In this document: positions 46,068 through 53,884 of the stretch, piece by piece | Layout: each line of letters begins with the position of its first letter | Position numbering within the stretch: position 1 is the first letter of the stretch | Assembly (NCBI GenBank): GCA_021794275.1 | Contig: JAJYRD010000015.1 | Coordinates: forward strand, 1-54,678 | Length of the DNA: 54,678 bases | Direction: 5' to 3' | From: Pseudomonadota bacterium | GTDB taxonomy: Bacteria > Pseudomonadota > Gammaproteobacteria > Acidiferrobacterales > Acidiferrobacteraceae | The notes under the pieces: model-generated | Databases searched by the model: none | The model's input: only the letters and a program-made list of their open reading frames with translations | Told to the model about the DNA's origin: nothing | Made by a program: the position numbers and the translations under genes

Positions 46068-48494
46068 GGGAGGCGCCGATCGCGGTGGGCGGCCGAGGCG
46101 CCTTTCGATCTCCAGGACGCGGCGCGTGATGGGAAGGACGGCATCAGGGTTCAAGCTCATGGAGTCGATGCCGATCTCGACCAGGAACTCGGCGATCTCG
46201 GGATAATCGGAGGGCGCCTGGCCGCAGAGTCCCGAGTGGCGTCCGTTGCGACGACAGCCGTCCACTGCGAGCCGGATCATGGTCTTCACGCCCGGATCGC
46301 GCTCGTCATAGGATGAGGCCACGATCGCGGAATCGCGGTCGACGCCCAGGGTGAGCTGGGTGAGGTCGTTGGTGCCTATGGAGAATCCGTCGAAGTCACG
46401 CGCGAAGGCGTCGATCGAAAGCACGTTATTGGGGATCTCGCACATGAGATAGAGGGTGAGACCGCTCTCCCCGCGTTTTAGCCCAAGCTCGGCAAGCCGC
46501 GCGACGACCTCTTTCCCCTCCTGCACGCGTCGGCAGAATGGGATCATGATGCGGACGTTCTCGAGGCCCATGTCCGCGCGCACCCGCCGCAAGGCCGCGC
46601 ACTCAAGCGCGAAGCCGTCGGCATAGTGGGGGTGGATGTAGCGCGCCGCCCCCCGGAACCCGAGCATGGGATTGTCCTCGACGGGCTCGAAGACGCGCCC
46701 CCCGATCAGGGCCGCGTATTCGTTGCTCTTGAAGTCTGAAAGGCGCACGACGACGGGTTTGGGGTGGAAGGCGGCGGCTATAGTCGCTATGCCCTCCGAG
46801 AGGCGCTCGACGAAGAACTGCGCGGGGCTCGCGTAGCCGCGCGTCCGCCAGGCGATCTCCCGCGTGGCTTCAGGGTCGGCAACTCGCTCCGGGTGCGCGA
46901 TTGCCATGGGATGGATGCCGATCGCCTCGTTGATGATGAATTCCATGCGCGCGAGCCCCACGCCATCATTGGGCAGGCGGCTCACTTCGAAGGCCGCAGC
47001 CGGGTTACCGATATTGATCATGATGCGGGTTGCCGGGCGTGGCAGGGCGCTCATATCGGTGCGCGTGACTTCGAAGGGCAGGATGCCCTGGTACACGTAT
47101 CCTGTCTCGCCTTGCGCGCACGACACGGTCACGTCCGTGCCGGTCATAAGCCGCTCGAAACCGCTATCCACGCCGACGATCGCAGGGACCCCGAGTTCGC
47201 GCGCGACGATGGCGGCATGGCACGTTCGTCCGCCGTGGCGCGTGACGATGGCCGCCGCCCGCGCCATGATGGGTTCCCAGTCCGGGGTCGTGTCGGTGGC
47301 GACCAACACCTCGCCGTCCTTGAAGTCGCCGATCCGCGCCAGGTCGCAGAGGACACGGATTCGGCCCGCGCCGATGCGCGCGCCGACCGCGCGTCCGCTC
47401 GCCACGACGGTGCCCCGGGCCTTTATGTGGTATTCCTCGAGAAGCGTCCCGGAGGCGCGCGAGATCACGGTTTCGGGACGCGCCTGGACGAGGTACAAGG
47501 CGCCATCTTCTCCATCGAGGGCCCATTCCATGTCCATGGGCTGCGCATGCCCGGCCTTTTCGCTGTAGTAGTGTTCAACCGCGACTGCGACATCGGCGAG
47601 CGCCAATACCTCGGCGTCCTTAATGCAGAATCTGTCGCGGTCGCCGCGCGCCACGTCGACCGTCTCGGTCGTTGACACCGATCCTTGCGGGGCGTAGACG
47701 GTCTTTATGGCCTTCGTGCCGAGCCTCCGGCGCAGCACCGCGCGCCGACCGGCCGCAAGCGTCGGCTTGAAGACATAAAACTCATCCGGCGCCACGACCC
47801 CCTGGACCACGGTCTCGCCGAGCCCATAGGACCCGGTGATGAACACGACATCCCGAAACCCTGATTCCGTGTCGAGCGAGAACATGACGCCCGAGGCGGC
47901 GAGGTCGGAGCGCACCATCTTCATGACGCCGACCGAGAGGGCCGTATCGGTGAGGCCGAGCCCCTGTGCGAGCCGGTAGTGGACCGCGCGGTCGTTGAAG
48001 AGGCTCGCGAAGCAGCGCCGACAGGCATCGAGCAAGGCGTTTTCGCCACGGATCGCAAGATAACTATCGTGCTGTCCCGCGAAGCTTGCCGTGGGCAGAT
48101 CCTCCGTGGTGGCCGATGAGCGCACCGCGAGTGAGATCGTGTCCCCATACTGTTTCTTGAGACGTACGTAGGCTGCGAGGATGGCGGCGCGCACGTCCGG
48201 CGGCAGCGGCGTCTGGATGAAAAGCGCTCGCGCGGCCTCTGCCCGTTGCGCAAGGTCGGCGATGTCTCGGGTATCGAGGCCATCGAACAGGGTGCGCAGG
48301 GCATGTTCTCCGCCGGCCGCTGTCAGATGGGCACGGTAGGCCTCCGTCGTGACCGCGAAACCGTTGGGCACGCGTACCCCGTGCGGCGTCAGGTGACGGT
48401 AGAGTTCCCCAAGCGACGCGTTCTTGCCACCGACGAGCGCGACATCCAGGCCATCGATGTCGGCGAAGAACCGAACCCAATCCTTGCGAACCAT
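46035..48494 (-). CDS. ppsA: Phosphoenolpyruvate synthase
   Basis: An 819-residue enzyme making phosphoenolpyruvate from pyruvate and ATP, the entry step of gluconeogenesis. The order is an ATP-binding domain (ALVGGKNASLGELYR, AVRSSATTEDLPTASFAGQ), the phosphohistidine domain with the catalytic His in GGRTCHAAIVARELG, and the PEP-binding barrel (SIGTNDLTQLTLGVDRDS, SGLCGQAPSDYPE with catalytic Cys). ATG 48494 gives the standard MVRKDWVRFF opening; the frame runs back to 48530. In an autotroph it would lead fixed carbon up to hexose phosphate and the storage cluster. The C-terminal codons overlap the end of clcA on the other strand. Confidence 0.95.
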   Translation of the reverse strand: MVRKDWVRFFADIDGLDVALVGGKNASLGELYRHLTPHGVRVPNGFAVTTEAYRAHLTAAGGEHALRTLFDGLDTRDIADLAQRAEAARALFIQTPLPPDVRAAILAAYVRLKKQYGDTISLAVRSSATTEDLPTASFAGQHDSYLAIRGENALLDACRRCFASLFNDRAVHYRLAQGLGLTDTALSVGVMKMVRSDLAASGVMFSLDTESGFRDVVFITGSYGLGETVVQGVVAPDEFYVFKPTLAAGRRAVLRRRLGTKAIKTVYAPQGSVSTTETVDVARGDRDRFCIKDAEVLALADVAVAVEHYYSEKAGHAQPMDMEWALDGEDGALYLVQARPETVISRASGTLLEEYHIKARGTVVASGRAVGARIGAGRIRVLCDLARIGDFKDGEVLVATDTTPDWEPIMARAAAIVTRHGGRTCHAAIVARELGVPAIVGVDSGFERLMTGTDVTVSCAQGETGYVYQGILPFEVTRTDMSALPRPATRIMINIGNPAAAFEVSRLPNDGVGLARMEFIINEAIGIHPMAIAHPERVADPEATREIAWRTRGYASPAQFFVERLSEGIATIAAAFHPKPVVVRLSDFKSNEYAALIGGRVFEPVEDNPMLGFRGAARYIHPHYADGFALECAALRRVRADMGLENVRIMIPFCRRVQEGKEVVARLAELGLKRGESGLTLYLMCEIPNNVLSIDAFARDFDGFSIGTNDLTQLTLGVDRDSAIVASSYDERDPGVKTMIRLAVDGCRRNGRHSGLCGQAPSDYPEIAEFLVEIGIDSMSLNPDAVLPITRRVLEIERRLGRPPRSAPPSVRAHPHEPD

Positions 48495-48822
48495 GACCTG
48501 GCGCCCCCCAAAGAACGAGACATGAACCAATGATAGCCGTTTTGTCTGCCGGCGGGACCCAGCTCTTCGCGCGACGGATCGCGGGGTGTTGCGCTACTAG
48601 ATCGAAGCCGCGGGCGGTCTTCCTGAGGCTACCGGGATGCCCGGTGGGCCTATTGGACCGGCCATGCCGAGGCCGTTCTGTGTGGTCTTGCGGGGGCTGT
48701 GCGGTCGCTTGGCCGAGCGTACCCCGGGTGCTTGTCGCCGGTCATTGACAATGTATTCCGCGGGGCATATAGCAAGCGTCGGTGCGATGCTTTTTATCCC
48801 TCGAACGAGGATGGAGGCGCGT
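48495..48822. other. Intergenic region between ppsA and the 74-aa gene
   Basis: 328 bases between two divergent starts. The part near the right side holds a clear sigma-70 promoter (48745-48773). Open frames here lack ribosome binding sites and known motifs. The ppsA promoter must also lie in this stretch but I cannot point to it. Confidence 0.4.
48745..48773 (+). promoter_or_regulatory. Sigma-70-like promoter for the 74-aa protein gene
   Basis: A perfect -35 TTGACA (48745-48750), a 17-base spacer and TATAGC (48768-48773) as -10. Predicted transcription start is near 48780, giving a 5' leader of about 40 bases to the ATG at 48823. Confidence 0.6.
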
Positions 48823-49047
48823 ATGCGTATCGAACGGACGGACCCGATCACAGGTCACACCATCATGGACCTTGAAGGACATCCCTTTGTTCTGGAAGGG
48901 ATGGGCCCCAATGCGCTCAAGATCTATTTCGACGACGAGGTAAGTAAGAAGGCCTACCTCGATATCATGATCGAGTACCCGGGGAAGGACTTCACGGTGA
49001 ACCTCGATAACCCGAGCCCCATGGGGGGCGAAGGCCGCGAGCACTAA
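48823..49047 (+). CDS. Small conserved-looking protein of unknown function (74 aa)
   Basis: A 74-residue soluble, acidic protein with no cysteine, signal peptide or membrane segment. The sequence alternates short beta-like stretches (HPFVLEGMG, LKIYFDDEVS, DIMIEYPGKDF) and could be a compact beta-rich domain. GGAGG lies five bases before ATG 48823 (ATG 48811 in frame is a weaker choice), and a strong promoter precedes it, so it is probably expressed well. I do not recognise the family. It stands alone, divergent from ppsA and convergent with the zinc-ribbon gene. Confidence 0.75.
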   Translation: MRIERTDPITGHTIMDLEGHPFVLEGMGPNALKIYFDDEVSKKAYLDIMIEYPGKDFTVNLDNPSPMGGEGREH

Positions 49048-49139
49048 GCGACGCCGCTCGCCGTTTCGCTCAGGCGCCGCGGGCCTCGGTAGGGCAGGCG
49101 GCACCGAGACCCGGGTCCATCGCCGCCCGTGGTTGGCCC

Positions 49140-49664
49140 TTAGGCGAGAGGCGCCCCATCTACCGGTCGATGAAAACGCGTCCCCCCGCATCGCGGACAT
49201 GGGGGGATGCGCCCGACCGCAGAGAAGCGCAGGCGTTCGTTGCACTTGTCGCACGCAAGCGTACCGAGGCCCACCATCTCCCCGGTATGGTATTCGCTCG
49301 CGTTGGCCTGTAGCCGCATCTCGTGGAGGGTAAGCAGCGTCTGGTCGGCGGCATCGGAAAAAACATTCCAGAATGCCTGCTCGATCAGAGCGACATCGAA
49401 GCCCAGCCAATCGTCGAGATCCCGACCGGTCTCGTGCCGGTAGCGCGCGGAGTCCGCGAGGTCGCGGCGCACATAGCGCTCGAGCTCGGCGACCTCGTGG
49501 CCGTTCTGATCGCGGTTGTGGGGGGTCTCATTGTGGCCGCCGCCCAGCCAATGGAAGAGGCTGCTGCCGCTCTGGCGCGCCTTGTGCAGGGCGCCTTCCA
49601 GGAGTTCACGGTAGGCTTGGCCCATGGTCTCCAGTTCATTATCGGATGAGGAGCGTGTTTTCAT
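49140..49664 (-). CDS. Zinc ribbon-containing DUF1451 protein
   Basis: A 174-residue soluble protein. The first two thirds are helical and charged (AYRELLEGALHKARQSG, ELERYVRRDLADSARYRHET) and the end carries a zinc ribbon with two Cys pairs, LACDKCNERL and PCPRCGG. This layout matches DUF1451 (E. coli YbeL type), whose function is unknown. GGGAGG six bases upstream supports ATG 49664; the frame remains open to 49955. It has no operon partner: the neighbours are in the opposite direction. Confidence 0.85.
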   Translation of the reverse strand: MKTRSSSDNELETMGQAYRELLEGALHKARQSGSSLFHWLGGGHNETPHNRDQNGHEVAELERYVRRDLADSARYRHETGRDLDDWLGFDVALIEQAFWNVFSDAADQTLLTLHEMRLQANASEYHTGEMVGLGTLACDKCNERLRFSAVGRIPPCPRCGGTRFHRPVDGAPLA

Positions 49665-50192
49665 GACATACCTCCCGATGGCATCGTGGCAATGGCAGCG
49701 CCCCTGTCGCGGGCCCTTTAATGATTGTGGTCTGGAGGTGGCAAGAAGGCAATACGCGATGCTAGATGGCGGCCCTTCGGGCCTTTTGAGGAAACGGTGG
49801 CGCCTGCGATCCGGGAATCCTCTATCGTGGCGCCGGAAGCCGTAGGTGGGAGGGCCGAGTGTCTGATGGTATGGGGAGCATGTCCGCGCAGGGGACCGCG
49901 CGGCGCGGGAGCAGGGCCAGGCCTTGCACCGCTCGCTGAAGCGTCTTGGGTTCAAGTCCCCGAAATGCTAAAATCTGGCCCATATGAAAGGATCGTGCAT
50001 TCCCTGCCGCGAGCGGGCCTGGGATCGCGACCGGGAACGCGCGCCCCATACCCCGCCTCGTCGGGCCGCCACGTTTATGCAATCGCCGATCGCCGTACCA
50101 TGCCATCCGCGCGGGGTCGTGGAGAGGTATGGTGCGCAAGCTCCGTCGCCGAGGTGCGCAGGACGATCGGCCATCGGACTATTCGAGAGACC
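49665..50192. other. Upstream region and long leader of ovoA
   Basis: 528 bases between the divergent DUF1451 gene and ovoA. The ovoA frame stays open through most of it (from 49725), but this extension has no family match and includes the promoter at 49946-49974. No other gene is visible. The predicted leader is about 210 bases, long enough to hold regulation, although I see no known riboswitch. Confidence 0.4.
49946..49974 (+). promoter_or_regulatory. Sigma-70-like promoter for ovoA
   Basis: TTGGGT (49946-49951), a 17-base spacer and TAAAAT (49969-49974, 5 of 6 to consensus) form a good promoter. Transcription would begin near 49981, about 210 bases before the ATG at 50193. Confidence 0.5.
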
Positions 50193-52334
50193 ATGATAGC
50201 TGGACAAGACGATATCGCCTGTCAGACCGCGAGTCCTTTGCGCGTCCCTCTCATTCGCCTGGATGGCAGCGACCCGGAGGCCAAGCGTGCCAAGATCCGA
50301 CACGCATTCCATGAGACCTTCTCGCTCTATGAGCGCTTATTCGAGCATCTGGCGGCCCCCGAGGCGTGGTTTGACAAAGCCATTTCCCTGCGTCATCCGC
50401 TGATTTTCTATTTCGGGCACACAGCGACGTTTTTCGTGAACAAGTTCCAAGTGGCGGGTCTCATTGCCGAACGCCTGAACCCGACGCTCGAAGCGGTCTT
50501 CGCGGTAGGGGTTGATGAGATGTCGTGGGATGATCTCGATCTGCACGAGGGCGCGTGGCCCTCGGTGAGCGAGGTGCGGGCCTATCGTGCGCAGGTGCGC
50601 GCGCTCGTGGATGAAAAGATCCGCACCTTGCCCCTGACCCTGCCTATCGCAATGGATTCGCCGTGGTGGGCGATCCTCATGGGCATGGAGCATGAGAACA
50701 TCCATCTCGAGACGAGCTCCGTGCTGATCCGTCAGCTGCCTCTGTCGCGCGTGCGCCCCGTGGCGGAGTTTGCGCCGTGGGCGGTGGCCGCAAAGGCGCC
50801 GCCCAATGCGCTCGTGCCGGTGCGCGGGGGCCTTGTGACGGCGGGCAAGGAGACGCGGGGTCCATTGTATGGGTGGGATAACGAATACGGGCGGCACGAG
50901 ACAGGGCTGCGCGATTTTGCGGCGAGCCGGTATCTCGTGACCAATGGCGAGTTCCTGGCCTTCGTGGAGGCCGGGGGCTATGGGGAACCGCAATGGTGGT
51001 CGGAGGAGGGCGGGCGTTGGCGCGCGTTCGCGTCCGCCCGCCATCCGACCTTCTGGGTCGAGACCGCTGACGGCTGGAGGCTACGGTTGCTCGCTTCCGA
51101 GCGGCCCATGCCCTGGAACTGGCCGGTGGAGGTCAATTGCCACGAGGCGCAGGCCTTCTGCGCGTGGAAGTCGGCGCAGACGGGTCGATCCTTGCGCTTG
51201 CCGAGTGAGGATGAGTGGCGCAGGCTTCGGGACCTGAGCGGCCTTATGGAGAGCGACCAGTGGGCGGACGCCCCCGCGAATATCGGGCTCGCCCATGGAG
51301 CCTCGCCCTGTGCCGTCGATCGTTTCCGGCATGGAGAGTTCTATGACGTGGTCGGCAATGTCTGGCAGTGGACCGCGACCCCGATCTATCCCTACGAGGG
51401 CTTTGCGGTCCACCCCTATTACGATGACTTTTCGGCCCCCACCTTCGATCAGCAACACAATCTCATGAAGGGAGGGTCCTTCATGAGCCTCGGCAACGAA
51501 ACCCAGGTGGAGGCGCGCTACGCGTTTCGCCGTCACTTCTTTCAGCATGCCGGTTTCCGTTACGTGGAATCCCCCAATGCACTGCCGGAGGTGCCCATGT
51601 ATGAGACCGACTGGGCCGTGTCCCAGTACCTTGAATTCCATTACGGGGCCGAGTATTTCGGGGTGGCGAACTTCCCTGAAGCGGTGGCTGCGGTCGCGAT
51701 CGCCGCCATGCGGGGCCGGCCCATGCATCGGGCCTTGGATCTCGGGTGCGCAGTGGGACGCACGAGCTTCGAGCTTGCGCGGACCTTTGATGACGTCACG
51801 GGGCTCGATTTCTCGGCGCGCTTCATCCAGGTGGGGACGCGGCTGCGAGCCGCCGGGCAATACGCCTATACGCTCCCTGTGGAAGGGGAGATCGTAAGCC
51901 ATCATGCAGCGCGGCTCGAGGATATCGGGCTTGCCGAGCGCGCGGGCGCCGTCGCGTTTTTCCAGGCGGACGCGTGCAATCTGAAGCCCCATTACATGGG
52001 TTATGATCTGGTTGTCGCGGCCAATCTGATCGACAGGCTTTATCGGCCCCGGCGTTTCCTCGAAGACATCGGTGCGCGCATCAATCCGGGCGGCCTGCTC
52101 GTGCTCACATCCCCCTACACCTGGCTTGCCGAGCACACGCCGCGTGATGAGTGGCTCGGCGGCTTCAAGAAAAGCGGCGAGACCTGGACTACGCTCGATG
52201 CCCTGCAGGCCATTCTCGGTCATGAATTCCGTCTTCTGCCGGACTGTCCGCTCGATCTCCCCTTCGTGATCCGCGAAACCGCGCGCAAGTTCCAGCATTC
52301 GGTGGCGCAAGTGACTCTATGGGAGCGACGGTAA
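50193..52334 (+). CDS. ovoA: 5-histidylcysteine sulfoxide synthase with C-terminal methyltransferase (OvoA)
   Basis: A 713-residue three-part enzyme of ovothiol synthesis. The DinB-like part has His76 (YFGHTATFF) and HENIHLE (residues 167-173), giving the three iron-binding His. The formylglycine-generating-type domain follows (PVEVNCHEAQAFCAWKS, GNVWQWTATPIYPY, MKGGSFMSLGNE). The last ~250 residues are a SAM methyltransferase (RALDLGCAVGRTSFELA) for N1-methylation of 5-thiohistidine. OvoA joins cysteine and histidine using O2; a separate OvoB-like lyase is then needed and none is adjacent. EgtB is the nearest alternative, but the methyltransferase tail and HENIHLE layout favour OvoA. GAGA precedes ATG 50193. 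Confidence 0.93.
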   Translation: MIAGQDDIACQTASPLRVPLIRLDGSDPEAKRAKIRHAFHETFSLYERLFEHLAAPEAWFDKAISLRHPLIFYFGHTATFFVNKFQVAGLIAERLNPTLEAVFAVGVDEMSWDDLDLHEGAWPSVSEVRAYRAQVRALVDEKIRTLPLTLPIAMDSPWWAILMGMEHENIHLETSSVLIRQLPLSRVRPVAEFAPWAVAAKAPPNALVPVRGGLVTAGKETRGPLYGWDNEYGRHETGLRDFAASRYLVTNGEFLAFVEAGGYGEPQWWSEEGGRWRAFASARHPTFWVETADGWRLRLLASERPMPWNWPVEVNCHEAQAFCAWKSAQTGRSLRLPSEDEWRRLRDLSGLMESDQWADAPANIGLAHGASPCAVDRFRHGEFYDVVGNVWQWTATPIYPYEGFAVHPYYDDFSAPTFDQQHNLMKGGSFMSLGNETQVEARYAFRRHFFQHAGFRYVESPNALPEVPMYETDWAVSQYLEFHYGAEYFGVANFPEAVAAVAIAAMRGRPMHRALDLGCAVGRTSFELARTFDDVTGLDFSARFIQVGTRLRAAGQYAYTLPVEGEIVSHHAARLEDIGLAERAGAVAFFQADACNLKPHYMGYDLVVAANLIDRLYRPRRFLEDIGARINPGGLLVLTSPYTWLAEHTPRDEWLGGFKKSGETWTTLDALQAILGHEFRLLPDCPLDLPFVIRETARKFQHSVAQVTLWERR

Positions 52335-52535
52335 GGGGATGCCCGGTGGGGCGCCAAAAAAATCGAGGTCGGCGATGGCGGCATGAGGACGAGGTCAGGA
52401 TCCCACGGCCTCTGGCGAGAGATTGTTTCTGATCTCGCCGCGGAACGTGACCGAGCCGCCGATTTGGCGGCACGAGCGTATTGGGGGGGCGAATGCATCC
52501 AGGGTGGCTCGTGTGCGCGTTGGCAGCGCGGGCCC

Positions 52536-52799
52536 TCAGATGATTTCCGCCAGCCGCTCCACCGTATCCGGGTAGTCCTCCACCATCCGAATCAAGAGAG
52601 CGGCCTGGGCATTCGGTCGGGCCCGACCTTGCTCCCAATTTTCCAGCGTGCGAACGTTGGTGCGCAGGGTGCGCGCGAAAACAGCACATGAGAGATTGAG
52701 TCGCTCGCGTAAGGCCAGAATCTCCCCGGCCGTGACTGCGGGCGGTGGCTTTATTTCCACGAGATGGCGGGTCAGACCGTGCTCATTTGGGATCGACAA
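52536..52799 (-). CDS. HTH antitoxin-like protein, probably truncated at the N-terminus
   Basis: An 87-residue XRE/HigA-type DNA-binding protein. The helix-turn-helix and its signature RTNVRTLENWEQGRARPNAQ are intact, as is the tail VEDYPDTVERLAEI. Relatives are about 100 residues and begin earlier. Here the frame opens just after a TAA with no ATG, only a TTG at 52799 and no clear ribosome site, so the first ~15 residues seem lost or replaced. The usual RelE-type toxin gene is not found next to it. It may be a solo regulator or a decaying antitoxin. Confidence 0.65.
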   Translation of the reverse strand: MSIPNEHGLTRHLVEIKPPPAVTAGEILALRERLNLSCAVFARTLRTNVRTLENWEQGRARPNAQAALLIRMVEDYPDTVERLAEII

Positions 52800-53015
52800 T
52801 GCCGCAGCAGCGCCCGTATGTGAATTTTACGGATGGTGTAACACGAACGATTTGGCTATTGATCCTAAGCGTATCGGGTATTTCCCATAAAATGCGAAGC
52901 ACCGGGTACTGAGGAACTACACCGTATTGCGGGGGCACCTGGGTACGGGTATCGGTTCCTCAGCGTTTGTGATCTCGCGAAGATGTCGGCACGCGTCTGG
53001 GAGTGAGGTTGGCGC

Positions 53016-53213
53016 CTAGGCTGCTACCTGTTCAAACGAAAACTGAGGAATATCCGCGCGATCGCTGGCGTGCTCAATGGTGATACCGCAGACTTGGCCC
53101 TGCGTATCAATATCTAGCAGGGTGTTTTCATCAAGATCCCTGGTTTCTGCGATATCGGCAGGACGAAACGCGATATAAAGCGTGTCGGTGTCCCGAAAGT
53201 ACTGGATCTTCAT
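53016..53213 (-). CDS. DUF2283 family protein
   Basis: A 65-residue protein beginning MKIQYFRDTDTLYIAF with the acidic segment ETRDLDENTLLDIDTQGQV and GITIEHAS, which is the DUF2283 pattern. Such proteins are short, beta-rich and of unknown function, often next to a small DUF4258-like gene in toxin-antitoxin-like pairs. The ATG at 53213 overlaps the expected stop of that upstream partner (ATGA). Because of a one-base shift in the partner, the frame now reads through without a stop. Confidence 0.75.
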   Translation of the reverse strand: MKIQYFRDTDTLYIAFRPADIAETRDLDENTLLDIDTQGQVCGITIEHASDRADIPQFSFEQVAA

Positions 53214-53447
53214 GGCGTAAATCTCCGGTCGAAGAAGGCATTTGTGAACCGTTTCCCCGTCAGGTAACAAGACCACCCGCAGATATTTGTTACCCGCCTC
53301 AGGAATAAGGCCCCATCGGCGGATACGCCCGTCTTGCTGTATGACCTCCTTTAAGGGGTAGCGTATGACGGTCTCAATCCATTCCGTTTGAATGTCAATG
53401 CGGTCTGGACGCTGACGTGTGGCCTCAAAGTATTTGGTGGTTCTCAC
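53210..53447 (-). pseudogene. DUF4258-like partner of DUF2283, frameshifted near its end
   Basis: From GTG 53447 (GGGGGG upstream) the frame encodes RTTKYFEATRQRPDR, DIQTEWIETVIRYPL, QQDGRIRRWGLIPEAG and YLRVVLLPDGETVH, a pattern shared by small proteins encoded before DUF2283 genes. Relatives continue H-N-A-F-F-D-R-x-F and stop. Here an extra A in a run of three (53241-53243) shifts the frame; removing one A restores HNAFFDRRFTP and a TGA that overlaps the next ATG. As it stands, the protein is fused in frame to DUF2283 (144 residues, 53016-53447). The family name is from memory and uncertain. Confidence 0.6.
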
Positions 53448-53499
53448 CCCACCCCCCTTATCCAAATCCTTCGCTTTGAAGTGAGTATACCGCTTCAGC

Positions 53500-53884
53500 A
53501 CCTCCATGAGCGCAGTGGCCGCCCAGGAGCGGGTCGTGGCGAGCTTAGGCCTTGATCCAGGATGCGCGCGGCGATCAGGGCTTGCACGAGATCCCGCTCC
53601 CGACAGGGCTTGCCCGCGATCACCCCGGGCAGCCCCAGACGCTCCATCATGCGGCGCACCGCGTCCACATGCCCCGCGGGTTGTGAGCGTTCTACCACCA
53701 ACCCCAGCCCCGCCGGTTGCAGATCCGCGCCCTGAAAGACCGCGCGCAAAAGCTCGATCTGGCGCATCGGCAGATGCGAGAGATTGGCGATCGTGCGCTT
53801 CTTGACCTTCTTCCCCTCGCGGTAGGACTCCCGCAACAGGATGGTGAGGCGCGCATTGCGATTGGGCACGATAGGGATATGCAT
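53500..53884 (-). pseudogene. IS1634-like transposase, N-terminal remnant with frameshift
   Basis: From ATG 53884 the frame reads HIPIVPNRNARLTILLRES, EGKKVKKRTIANLSHLP and, further on, RRMMERLGLPGV and CRERDLVQALIAARILD, the N-terminus of IS1634/IS4-type transposases (about 500 residues when whole). Near 53545-53556 one base seems lost: the expected continuation KLATTRSWAATAL appears in the next frame, then similarity ends at about 53500. Less than a quarter of the gene remains. The DUF4258-like gene follows at once, so a deletion joined the two. Confidence 0.65.

Noticed and set aside
49940-49990. GGTTCAAGTCCCC resembling a tRNA T-loop
   Set aside because: No acceptor stem, anticodon arm or D-arm can be folded around it. 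The stretch fits better as part of the ovoA promoter region.
49725-50192. 156-codon upstream extension of ovoA
   Set aside because: It spans the predicted promoter and resembles no known domain; OvoA begins near 50193 by length.
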